A DNA stretch of 64,000 bases from Sipunculus nudus (lineage: Eukaryota; Annelida; Sipuncula; Golfingiida; Sipunculidae): positions 34,473,558 to 34,537,557 of the forward strand of contig CM049310.1 in NCBI GenBank assembly GCA_026874595.1, read 5' to 3'. Below the pieces are notes generated by a model, which searched no databases, was not told the DNA's origin, and saw only the letters and a program-made list of their open reading frames with translations. Below, piece after piece: positions 24,872 to 36,300 of this stretch. The position numbers were made by a program, and so were the translations under genes. Numbering within the stretch: the stretch's first letter is position 1; the number at the start of each line of letters is the position of its first letter.

Positions 24872-25418
24872 TTAAAGCCAGCTATTCACCTGCCTTATTT
24901 GTGAAAATTTATGATTTCTTGCTTCATCTGTGAACCCTTGTTCATAATTGAAAAGAAATGTTCTTACCACCCCTGTGACAGATGTATCAGCTTCTTTATC
25001 TTAAGGCCATTTGTAAACATGGTTAATTTGCCCATGTTGACAAACAGAGGTGGTTAATTTGCCCATGTTGACAAACAGAGGTGGTTAATTTGCCCATGTT
25101 GACAAACAGAGGTGGTTAATTTGCCCATGTTGACAAACAGAGTTGCCTGCCCTGTCATAGGTGAGATTATGTGAAGCACACTATCTTTTGTCATTTGCAC
25201 CTCAGGTTTGTATGATTTCCACTAAATGTCCATGTTTGTTTTGTTTTGATTAAGATCAGCGGCCATTTAAGTTCCCCCCACCACATGTTATAAACACGTA
25301 AATAAAATGGACAGCCTGTGAACTGTGTGATCAGCACTGTTTGGCTTATTTTTATAACAGGGTTAAGAGAGTTATAATTTCATATATATGTGTCAGATAT
25401 TGGAATGGTCCCCTTTAA
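24872..25418. mobile_element. TTAA-flanked MITE, copy 2, carrying a minisatellite
   Basis: It is bounded by TTAA at 24872-24875 and 25415-25418. Its inner ends (AGCCAGCTATTCACCT, GGTCCCCT) and internal blocks (CCATTTGTAAAC, ATAAACACG, CAGCCTGTG) match the copy at 7507-7979. It is about 75 bp longer, largely because of the 31-bp tandem array at 25021-25144. Confidence 0.55.
25021..25144 (+). repeat. 31-bp minisatellite, four units
   Basis: Four head-to-tail copies of a 31-bp unit beginning GGTTAATTTGCCCATGTTGA, essentially identical until the last bases. There are no spacers, so it is not CRISPR-like. Confidence 0.9.
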
Positions 25419-25995
25419 TAAAGGAATGTTTTGGTTATGAATCCTGATAGTGAAATCAAAATTCATTTTATAATTCACCATGTCATCTTACTTCTTCTTT
25501 ACTGATGTAATGGTCACATCAGATGAAAATCATCCTGATTACCTGATTAATATAATACAGTTAGCTTGTTTTAGTATCTATAGTGGCCTCCTGATCAATG
25601 CTTGTTATGTTTGTACAGCATTTTATATGTTTAGGACAAGTCATCTGTCAGTCTTATCATAAGACTCTGGATTAACAGATTGTTTCTCCCTGACTTTTCA
25701 TTCTAGCTGAACACTTTATTCACATGCTTAACTGTGACATTTATTCATGATTCTGTCTTTGTGTGTTATCATGATTCCTTGTGTGTTTATGCAATAAAAA
25801 TATCAGATTAACAAGTGTTTTTACTATTCTCTAATTTCCCCCTGCAGTATGGAAAATCATACATTACACTTATAGCACTTAATTTTTGTGAAAAGCTATA
25901 ATGATGCAGTGGAACAAAAGCAAAATACATATATGTTAAACTTCAACCCCAAGAACTAAAACTGTAACCCTTTTATTTTCATTGTGTATTTACAG
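25419..25995 (+). other. Intron or 5' flank immediately upstream of the Schnurri-like coding sequence
   Basis: It ends with a polypyrimidine tract and acceptor (TGTGTATTTACAG at 25983-25995). At least one upstream noncoding exon must therefore exist, but it could not be located in the first 26 kb by eye. Confidence 0.5.
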
Positions 25996-28900
25996 TTTGA
26001 TGGTGAAAGGACATGGAGCAAGTGTCTGAGGACAAAAAAGAGACCAGTTCAAGTTCTGCACAAAACGTTGAAGAAGAACAGATAGTGGTGACATCTGAGG
26101 GCACGGTTGATGGAGGGTTGCAGGAGGATGGAAAAAGGAACCGCTCCTTAGAAGCATTGTTCCAGGTCACACATTCCGAGCTGGAGAATATAAGCAAGCA
26201 GGGCGGGTCCAATGTGGTGGAGAGTGGGGGAAGCAGCAATATCATTCTCATGCCCCCAGGTTCTGGAAGGGCCGGAGAAAATGTTCAGGGACCAACTGTT
26301 ATTGAAGTGATTACCCTGCCCGGGTCAGGAAACATGCAGATGCAGAGAGAAACTGTGTTTGTGACTCTTAACCAGGCAGGTGAAGCAGAGTCTGGTGGAG
26401 CCCACATTCAAGAAGGTGTGGATGCTGTTCAGGCAGCTTCGGCAATGGTAAAATTACCCAGCGAAACTGGTACAGAGAAGTACCAGCTCAAGTCAGACTC
26501 CCTAGAACAGCAAGGGCTTAAACTTACCTACACCAAAAAAGCTTATGACCAATATGAACCGAACCCAGCCAGCTACAGTGGACCACAGACTCCTAAACCA
26601 CTGAAGGGCACTTCAGGGCCTGTGTCCATTGCTGGTATACAAACAATCACAACAGAAAATATAAGCATACCCCCAGGGAGAAAGCGTAAACATCCACCAA
26701 AACCAGGCCGTTATATCTGTAGTTACTGTGGGAGAGGCTGTGCAAAACCAAGTGTCCTGCAGAAACACATTCGGGCTCACACTGGTGAAAGACCTTATCC
26801 TTGTGTGCCTTGTGGCTTTGCTTTCAAAACAAAGAGTAATTTGTACAAACATTGTAAATCACGTGCCCATGCTATGAAAGCTGCCATGACACATGGTTCT
26901 GAAGACTCTGGCCATGGCAAGGAAGCAGGGCTTACCTCTCAAAAGGCCCCTGAAATCTTACAGAAGGAAGATTCGTTAATTGAGGATGATGAAGAGGATG
27001 AGGATGTTGAAGAAGATATAGATGATAGGAGTGAAGAATCTGGTGAACTAGATCCAAAAATTCGAAGGATGTCTTCAGCAGATGAAACAACAGGTCCTAA
27101 GAAGGGACCATCAAAGGGGCGTGTAAAAACTGTAAGAGCCCTCCTTGAGGAAAGGAAAGGGATTTTGAGATCTGTATCAGAAACAATTGACAGGGACATA
27201 GAGATGGGAGAAATTCATGAAAAGGTGAAATCTGCATCCTTTGACAAAGCAACAGAAATGGATATTATACAGGAGGATTTGCATGCATCCACCATGAAGG
27301 GTGCTGAATCTGATTCATCTGAAAAATCAGTAGTTTTAGTCAATGAGAATAAGCAACCAGGTAAGCCTGTGGCTGTGGCCAGTACTGTGCAGCGTATTGA
27401 TGGTAAATCTGTAAAAGTGACTATACAGTTACCCAAACCAGCAGGCCAGTCACCAAAGTCCCAAAGCAGCTCTGTAACGGATGACCTGGTGGCAGCAGCA
27501 AATGCGGCTGAATCTAAAGTCATTACATCAGAACAGGTCAGGCAGCGAATCAACAAATTACTAACAGCCAATAAGGCTATTATTGAATCACCAATGGCAG
27601 ATGCCCCACGACCTAAGAAGCCAGCCAGGCAGAACAGTGAACTTATGATTGGTGAAAGGGAGGACGGGCATGAGCCATTATCAGTAAGAACTGACATTCC
27701 AGCAGAGACAGGTGGCAGTGTGTTACTTGAGAGGCAGGACTCTGTACAGTCAGTACCAACTTCAGTGCCTGCAACTTCATTGCCCCAAGAGATAAAAATA
27801 CAGATAAAAATTCCAAAAACTAGTTCAACAGAGACACAAACCAATACACCTCCTTTGTTACAAGGAGGAACAGTGACTTTACCCACACCCCCAGTACCAC
27901 AGACACCCCAAACTCCACAGACTCCCCAGCCACAGATGATTATCATACAGCCACAGGTTCCCAACCCTCAGCCACCGATATTGCTTGTTATGCCCATGGA
28001 TCAGCAGCCAGTCCCTACAGTAGCCAGCCCCTCTGGTGCCATTCAAACATTACAGGTTCAAAATTTAGTTGAACAGCCACAGGCAGCAGTTGGTAATATT
28101 GTGAAAGGAATGCTGTTAAAAAATCAAAGCCAAGGGCAATCTATGGAGAGTCAGTCTGGTATATCCCAAGGGAAAGGTGGAGAACAAATTATAATTGTGC
28201 CATCTGCAACCAGAGAGAGCAGACTGAATAGTACTTCAGGAGGTCAGCAGTCACCATCCACAGTTACAGCATCTCAAGTTAGTTCTATTGTTTGTCCTTC
28301 ATCCACGCCTGGAGGACAGCTGATAATTGAACAGTGTGATCCAACACAGCCAAGGAAGAAAGGTAGACCAAAAGGCTCAAGGAACAGGCCCAATTTGAAA
28401 TTAATTGGTCCTCAAAAAGCTATTAGTGGCCCAGAGCCACCAAGCATCTTAACATCACCAGGAAGTGCTGGCTTGCTAACTCCATCCAGCAGAAGCACAT
28501 CTTTACCAGCTGAAGAGACTGAATGTCCTCTTAAAATAAGTCGAGTGTTATCTTTAAACCAACCTAGTCCTGTCAAAGTCCTTCAGAGTGCACCAAGTAC
28601 AAGTAACTCATCTTACCTTCTGGCAGATTCACCTGTCAAAATGTCTGAGCATACAGGATCCCCTGGACAGTCCCCACAGCCAGACACCCCAACCTCACAG
28701 TCTCTGTTAAAACTGAAGCTGAAGGGTAAGCTTTTAATGAGGAGGTCAATGAGTGTGGAAAGAATTCTAGCACAGGAAAAAGATAAAGAAGGCATAGTGT
28801 CCTCAGCTGTTTCACCATTAGCAGCATCTCCTTTCAAGAACACAGCAGGGCGAGCCAGTACAGTTGTTGGTAATGTTGGTTATGGCCGATCCTACTCTGT

Positions 28901-30304
28901 TGATCTTGGGGCAGCCGGTAGACTCTCTCATGGACTGTCAATTGACAGTCACCTGGAAGTGTTAAGAAACTTGGATGAACAGACAAAAGGGAAGGAGGAA
29001 CAATCAGATTCAGAAATGAAGGATGATACAGATCCTGAAGGGACATTGGTTGTTTCACTGCCAGTGAATATGGCTCCAAGTGTCCAGACTTTTATTTCAC
29101 CCACATACTCCCCAAAACTGCTGGGGGATGAAGGTGGTCGTAATATACCATTATCATCTTTGATGCCAGTAGCTAACCCACCTGCAAAAATGGCCCTTGA
29201 TGCTGGAGTTATATTGCAGAAAGAATCAAAAAGAACTGATGATAAAGCAGCTAGTTCAGATGAAGTGATCTCACAAGAATCAAATCAGAATGAGGTGATG
29301 GACATAAGTGAAAGTGATAGATCTGCTCAGGACAGTGATGAACCATCTGAGTTACTTGATAAGGACACAATGGGTCTCCTGTTACTTGGCCATTCATATC
29401 CAGTGTTACAATCTTCCACCCATGTAAGTTTTTGTTCAGTAGCACGCCTACAACCAATGTATGTGATACAAAGTGTCAACAAGAAATTATCAATGTATTC
29501 CAAGTGGAAAGTAGGCTCTCATAATCCAAATCCCTCAGGTCTCAGCACCAGAATGATTCTGAATTTGCATGAAACCAGGAGGAAACACAAGGACATGTCT
29601 CTCTGCTGCAGCCATATAACTAAGCCAAAGGCAGCTACCCTGACTCACTCAAGTTACTGGGCTGTGCAGGGTAAACCCATGCCTTCTGTGCTTGGACCAG
29701 AACCAGTTCCTGATGCAACAAGAGAGGAGGTGATTTCAGTGTCTGACAGTGCAGGGATGCATGTGGTTCAGGAGGAAACAGTGTTGGTAGAAGATGTCAC
29801 TCCATGGCAAACCCACTCACAGTCAGTGGATGAACCTAAAAGAGTGCAGATATTCCCAGGAGGTTACAAATCCTTTGAAGAGTATGTTTACATCAGAGGA
29901 AGAGGTAGAGGTCGCTATGTGTGTGAAGAGTGTGGTATCCGCTGCAAAAAACCCAGCATGCTCAAGAAGCATTTACGAACCCATACAGAACTGAGGCCAT
30001 ATTGTTGTAAATATTGTGAGTTTTCATTCAAAACCAAAGGAAATTTGACTAAGCATATGAAATCCAAGTCCCACCATAGAAAGTGTACCGAACTAGGCTT
30101 GAACCCAGTGCCCACGTCAGTTGAGGATTCTCAGATTGACATGAATGCGTTAGCTCAACAGTGGGATGTTACCAAGGATGGGACTATTGATGAGGATGAT
30201 GATGAGGATGGGGATGATGAGGGTGATGACGATGCATCAGGAGATGAATTGGAGCTCTCCAAGGCAACTGACAGCATCACTAGCCAAGAACAAGAGAACC
30301 CTGG
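25996..30304 (+). CDS. shn: Schnurri-like gene, first coding exon (5'UTR end, ZAS-N and ZAS-C)
   Basis: One 4.3-kb exon encodes residues 1-1430 plus two bases of 1431. Finger 1 has C236, C239, H252, H256; finger 2 has C264, C267, H280, H286, joined by a TGERPY linker. Acidic residues follow at about 320-347. The middle is Pro/Gln/Ser/Thr-rich low complexity, as in HIVEP proteins. The ZAS-C pair has C1304, C1307, H1320, H1324 and C1332, C1335, H1348, H1354, with an acidic run at about 1392-1416. The large exon carrying ZAS-N resembles the large central exon of vertebrate HIVEP genes. The donor is CCTGG then GTAGGT; read-through would stop at once at TAG 30306. Confidence 0.93.
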
Positions 30305-33300
30305 GTAGGTGTCTAGTAAAATATATTATAACATCTTGTATATATAGACTCCTAAAAATATAAAGATTTTTGGTAAGCTGTTCAGTTTTGAACAGTTTAA
30401 TATTATTGGGCATGTAGTTGCTATTCATGTAATTAGTTATCCAAACATATGAAGAGTAAATTTGAAAAGGTAACTTTCTCACTGGCTGTCTTATGTATTA
30501 AAATCTCTGTCAGTGTTATCAGTTTGAGACACTGAACCCTTTGCAAAAAATGCTGAATAATTTCATGCTAAATAGAAATGAATGAACTGGAGGTGAAAGT
30601 AACATGCACAGTCTGGAGTGACCTATGTTAAGGCCACATAATGAAAGTGGTTTCATGTAATCATAATGGCATCCCAAATTTATTTTTGGATAAACATCAT
30701 TTTACTTTATAAGTTCATGTATTTCCTATCTGCAGCCAAGTCACAGAGAGTGTTGATGTTGAGCCAGTGTATGTGGCCCTTCAGGAATCAGGATCGGCCC
30801 AACTAAAACTAAGCCGTGTTCAGCAGCTTAGTGAAGGTGTTGAGAAGATTACCAGCCCAAGCAGGTATGTTCAGGAACTGTTACAGACACCCCTCTATAT
30901 ATAACTATGAATCACTTCCATTACTGGCTGTAACAGTGCCGTTATTTAGTTATAACTACCAGGTTACCCTTACAGTAGGAGTCAGATGAAGTCCCATTAT
31001 ATTACCAAACACACATTTCCCAAAAACATTATTCAAATAGATTTTACCTAAATTAGACCTATTCCTAGCAGGACATTTTTTAGCGGACCTGTGAGCTTAT
31101 GCGATGGTGCGGCGTCATCCGTCGTGTGTCGTCCGTTGTGCGTCGTGCGTCGTCTGTACGTTAACCATAGCTATCTCAATAACGGCAGGAGCTAGCATCA
31201 CCAAATTTTTTGCAAATAATCAGTTATTCAAAAAACTATTTCGGATTTTGTTTATTTTTTTCTAACTGCATTTTCTTAGATTTTATAAGGAAAAAGCTAA
31301 AAAAGCTTTAAAAATCTTCTTCTCCGAAACTGCCCCGCCAAATTGTCTAATATTTTACAGAAATGATCCCTGGAACAATCTTTCTCAAGTTTGTTGGAAT
31401 GGTTCCAGTTTGGAGATTTTTGGCCGAGTTACAGGAGGTTGAACTTTGTTTACTGTGCAAAAAAGCATATTAAAATTTATATCTCCAAAACTGCTGTAGC
31501 TATCATCACCAAATTTTATGCCAATGTTGGTCACATAGGTCATATCTGAAATTGAGGTATTGGTGGCGCCACCTGCATCGGCCTTTTTTGTACGGGGTCA
31601 TCAGTGCCTGTATCACACTGAGAGCTACAAAAAACTTCCTCTCTGAAACCCATTGGCCAAAATGTTTAATATCGCACAGAAATGATCCTAGGGTAGTGCT
31701 TTCTGAAATTTGTTCAAATGGTCTCTTTTCAGTGACTTTTGGCTAAGTTATGGGAAGCTGAATTTAGTCATATGCCATAACAGCCCATTTAAGCTCAGTG
31801 GATACAAAGATCTTCTTCTCAAAAACCACTGGGCCAAATTCTTAAATCTCATACATTAATTATCCTCAGATATTGATAATTCAAGTTTGTTCAAATGGTT
31901 TTGGTTCAGTGCTTTTTGGCTGATTTATGGGAAGCTGAACTTAGCCAATTTGCTGTATCTTCCTATACGAGTTATAAACCTGCGAAACATTTTTCAACTG
32001 ATGCCACTGAAGCCAGTTTGTTAAATATTTTACAAGAATAATCCCTACAATAATTCTTATAATAATTGTCATAAATGGTTCCACATGAATGATTTTTGGC
32101 TGAATTATGGAGATTGAATTGAGTCATTTTACCATACATGTTAGCTGTGTGATGCTGTTACATCAAGCCTAGCACCAGTTTATCAGCATCTATTACATCA
32201 TGCCACTAGACATTTCAGGTTATCTTTGGTTAATATTGACAAGAAAGTTTTTTTAAAAGCTTTTAAAAATTTAGATTTATGATTAAAGTTATTTATCATA
32301 CCAGACAATGTTACAATCATGGATATTCAGCTCTCTGTGGCTATATAAAGACAACTGTACGTGGATTATAAATTTTTGGTTTCCCTACTCAACTTAATTC
32401 AAGAATTTGCCATCAATTAGATATATCTGTATTTTAATTTTGCATTCAGTATGCATCCGTAATAATTTTACATATATTCCTGATTTCTTTTTTTATAAAA
32501 AGTCAGCTGAAAAGCATTTTGTATTTGGAAAATAAATTTCAAAGTTATTTCAAGTAGGGACCATTTTAATGTACAGATGGCAGCACTTGGTTTACCATTG
32601 GCAGATTGCCAGTGCCTTGATGTTGGCCATTAGCCAAGATGATGTCAGCTCTATAAATAGTTTTGGCACAGAGCCAGGATTGGAAGAAGTGCAGCAAGGT
32701 ATAGGTCAAGAGTTCAATCAGTGCAGTAGCTGCATTCTATTTATAGCTTTGGCAGACTGCTCACTGCATCATATTTGGCACCAAAGTTCAGCCTGAATCT
32801 ATTTATAGCTTTGGCAGACTGCCAGCTGTGTCAGATTATGCAATAGGTCAAGAGTTCACTCATTGCAGCCAGGTACAGGTCAAAAGTTCACTCAGTTTAG
32901 CCAGGTGCAGGTCAAGAGTTCACTCAGTGCAGTAGCTTGAGGCAGCAATTTGTCACAGGTCACTCGGGGGCAACTGCCTTACTCACCTGAGCCTTGTCAG
33001 CCCAGTGCATCAAACTCTGGGGAAGTTTGATGTATTGGACTGATATTTTGACCTGCCTATGCATCTTTGATGGTATTCTCATTTACAAGACAGGTGGTGC
33101 CACCTACATTGACTTTTGCAGTGTGTGCGCCTGCTTATTTCTACAGAGGAATTTGATACGTCAGCCTAAAATTGGGCATGTTTATACATATTGGGTAGCC
33201 CTCATTTTTGGTTGACCTCTGACCTTTCCTGTCTGCCCAGCGTCCATTTGTGCGTCTGTTTCCACGCATAAACCCACATATCTCGGCAATGGTTTGACTG

Positions 33301-36300
33301 ATAAGGCTAAAGATTTTGCACAAATGTAGCCCTTGGAAAGCTTTATAACATACACTAAAAATGGTGGCCCCACCTGCAACCATTTTTGCACAGCGTCCAT
33401 CTGTTCATCTGCCTTGGGATAAAATCACTCATATCTCAGCAGTGGTTTGACTTATTCACCTGATATTTTGCAGGTTTATACATCTTGGACAATTTTCTCG
33501 ACTTTATGACAGGTGGCACCACCTGCATTCACGTTTACGCTGCCGACATCCATGCTAATATTCAACACACCTCACTCTATTCCCCTTGCCACTTAATCCA
33601 TGCCTCACTTCACCTGTGTCACTCTGATTTCTGCGGATACACATAGTCGCTTGTCGACTACCCATATTCTTGTTTTAAAAATGTCCAAGTCTGAAACTTG
33701 CAGGTCCGAAATGTCCATTTTGTTGAAATCATAATGACTAAGGTAGATATGCAGGACTTAAGAGGATCAATATTAAATTTTAAAAATTAAAACCTCCATT
33801 CATACCCCTAAACTTTGCACAGGTTCGCATTAGGCCTGTAGGCCTTGTTTCTATTTATTTTGAACAAAAGAAAAAGAGTGTAATTTTCCTAAAAACAGTT
33901 CTTACTATTGGCGCTCAACTCAGCAGTCATGTCAGCCACTGGAAAACCTGCTGTTTAATTCTCAATAAAAGCTTTGGTATTTCTAAAACTGTTAGCACCA
34001 TATTTCAGGAAAGAAATAAAAAATGTATTGCTAGATTTAAGTCATTTATAAGTTGTCAGATCATTAGGTGGTCTCTGTTCTGGATGCAATAACAACTCCA
34101 CCTAAACAAACCTGTGTGGTGTTTTACCCAATCTTTAGAGCATTTAGAACTTTTTGTAGTAGCTTGGAATATTAAGGATTTGGTGACACAAATTATTGCA
34201 AAGAGAACAGACTGCCTGTATCTTTAATTTTCCTGAGAGTAGAGTTTAAACTTTAATTTTGTAATTCTTTTTATGGAGCAATGTTTGTTACATTGCTTGG
34301 TCAGCCATTTACATGTTAATATAAGGATGGTAATAAAGATAAGTGTAGGTCATTTTTTCCCTTCATATTCCATTGTCAGGAATCAGGGTATGGAATTTAA
34401 TAATTTTTTTTCCTTTATTTTGAGATTTCAACATTATATTGATACTAAGAGATTTGCAGCTGTGGTTTTGTATAGTGTCCTGAAACCTTGTGTGTTATTA
34501 GGGCCCCGCTTGAATAAGCGGATGCCCCATTGTAATCACCCTGTCAGTCTGTCTCTCTGTTTGTTTTTTTTGCATGTCCATCAAATTTGTTTCCTGATGA
34601 AAACTCCAGTTTGGATTGACAAATCAATTTGGAACAATTCCAAACTTGAATTATATATGGCCCACCTCTATGCAAGAGCTCTATTGATTTTTGTGTCATA
34701 CTGCCAAAGGTCAAGGTCAAGGAACCCACTTATTTAGAAAGATTGTGGATGCATTTTAAGCCAAACTTTTCATCCCAAATGTTCTATCTAGCACATATAG
34801 GAGATGAACCTGGTTGATTTTGGGGTCACAAGGTCAAAAGTCAAGGGCACAGTGGCCATCTGTCCACATATTTGTTTCTGAATGAAAACTCCAGTATGGA
34901 TCAACATATTGGTTTCAAGCTTGATTTACATATGGCCCACCAATAAAATAAGAACCCTTTTTATTTTGGGGTCAGGAGGTCAAAGGTCAAGGTAAGGGGT
35001 CATCTGTCCACATTTTTGTTTCTAGATGTGACCAGAAGTATTTTAATAATCTAATTTTAATAGTATGATTCATTATAGGGATAAGTGTGTTTTAATGTGT
35101 TATAATCCTTATTACAGGTTAGGTACTATTTATGGCTTTCATGGAAGAACTGGAAAAAGTGGCACAAAGGGCGGCAGTGGAAAAGGTTGGAAGAACTTGA
35201 AATATTGTATTTGTAACTAAAGCATTTGTTTGTTAGCTGGTTATTTTCTAAATTAAACCTAAATAAAATAAAGCTCAATGTAAGCCATTAAAAACAGTTG
35301 TTATTTCAAACTGACATTATTTTATCACCAAAAAATTAAACACACTCCAGCAATATTATATCTTGAGTTTATATGCACAGTATAAACTATAATCCTATAT
35401 CTTTGACAGTTTCCATAGGTAAACTATAAATACAAGATTTTAAATCCAGGCCTCAGTATAATTGGCTTTTACTAAGGGTCAAAAGCTAAGGTATACTTGA
35501 AACACCTGTACTGCACACTAGAATATTGTCAGACTCTATGTACCTGAAGTCAGTAGGGAGGTAAAGTTTGGTTGTGGTAAAGTTTATATGTAAGATCAGT
35601 TTGATCTTTGATATGATACATCTACAGTAGGGCTGAAAGGAGTACTCGAGTACTCGAGCCTGGGTAATACTTACCAAGTACTCAAGTCCAAAATTTTACT
35701 TGAGTACTGGTTTGTGTACATGAATATCTGAATATTTCTGCAAATTTACAGGCAGTCTGTAGTCCTATTTATTCATTATCGTAGCCTGGCATAGGGCTCT
35801 AATCATATGCTAGTCAAATTAACAGAGGTCTTGTTATGACATATATCTATTCCATAGTTGGGATAAAGTAAAGCTGCCATGAAGTCAAATTTATGCTTAT
35901 TTTGCATCGGTAAACAGATGTCGGTTTTATCTTTACAGCATTGTAGTGGTAACAAGTACTTGAGTCCGGGTCGGGTAATGCCTGTCGGGTACTCGAGTCC
36001 AAAATTTTGTACCTGTTTCAGCCCCAGTCTACAGCCTGTCATACCTTTTTCACCTTTCAGGTGATGCCTGCCCAGCCATCCACACAGAGATTGCTAAGAG
36101 TTTGTTGGACCTTTCTAAACAGACAGAGCCTTCAGGATCACAGCACTCTGATGACTCAGCAGGGGAGGAACAGAAAAGTAAGGACAGATACTGTTTATTA
36201 GAAAAAGATGATACTCTTAAAGATAAATATTATGATATTTCTGTAGACAGATATGATGTGAGACATATTTACAAATTAAGTATTGAGCCAAGAAATATAT

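Larger units (their letters stand above)
30865..35117 (+). other. Schnurri-like gene intron (4.25 kb) filled with repeats
   Basis: It holds element D2 (31079-33849) and a Helitron-like fragment J (34499 to about 35030). Open frames such as 34273-34737 (154 codons) overlap repeat sequence and have no domain. No coding exon is seen between the flanking exons. Confidence 0.7.

Noticed and set aside
25021-25144. CRISPR-like array
   Set aside because: Units are directly adjacent with no spacers, and the genome is eukaryotic; it is a minisatellite.
27215-27964. 249-codon open frame on the minus strand
   Set aside because: Antisense shadow of the Schnurri-like exon; low-complexity Gly/Val/Cys sequence that mirrors the codon use of the sense strand.
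34273-34737. 154-codon frame in a Schnurri intron
   Set aside because: It overlaps the family-J repeat, has no domain and no splice sites linking it to the gene.
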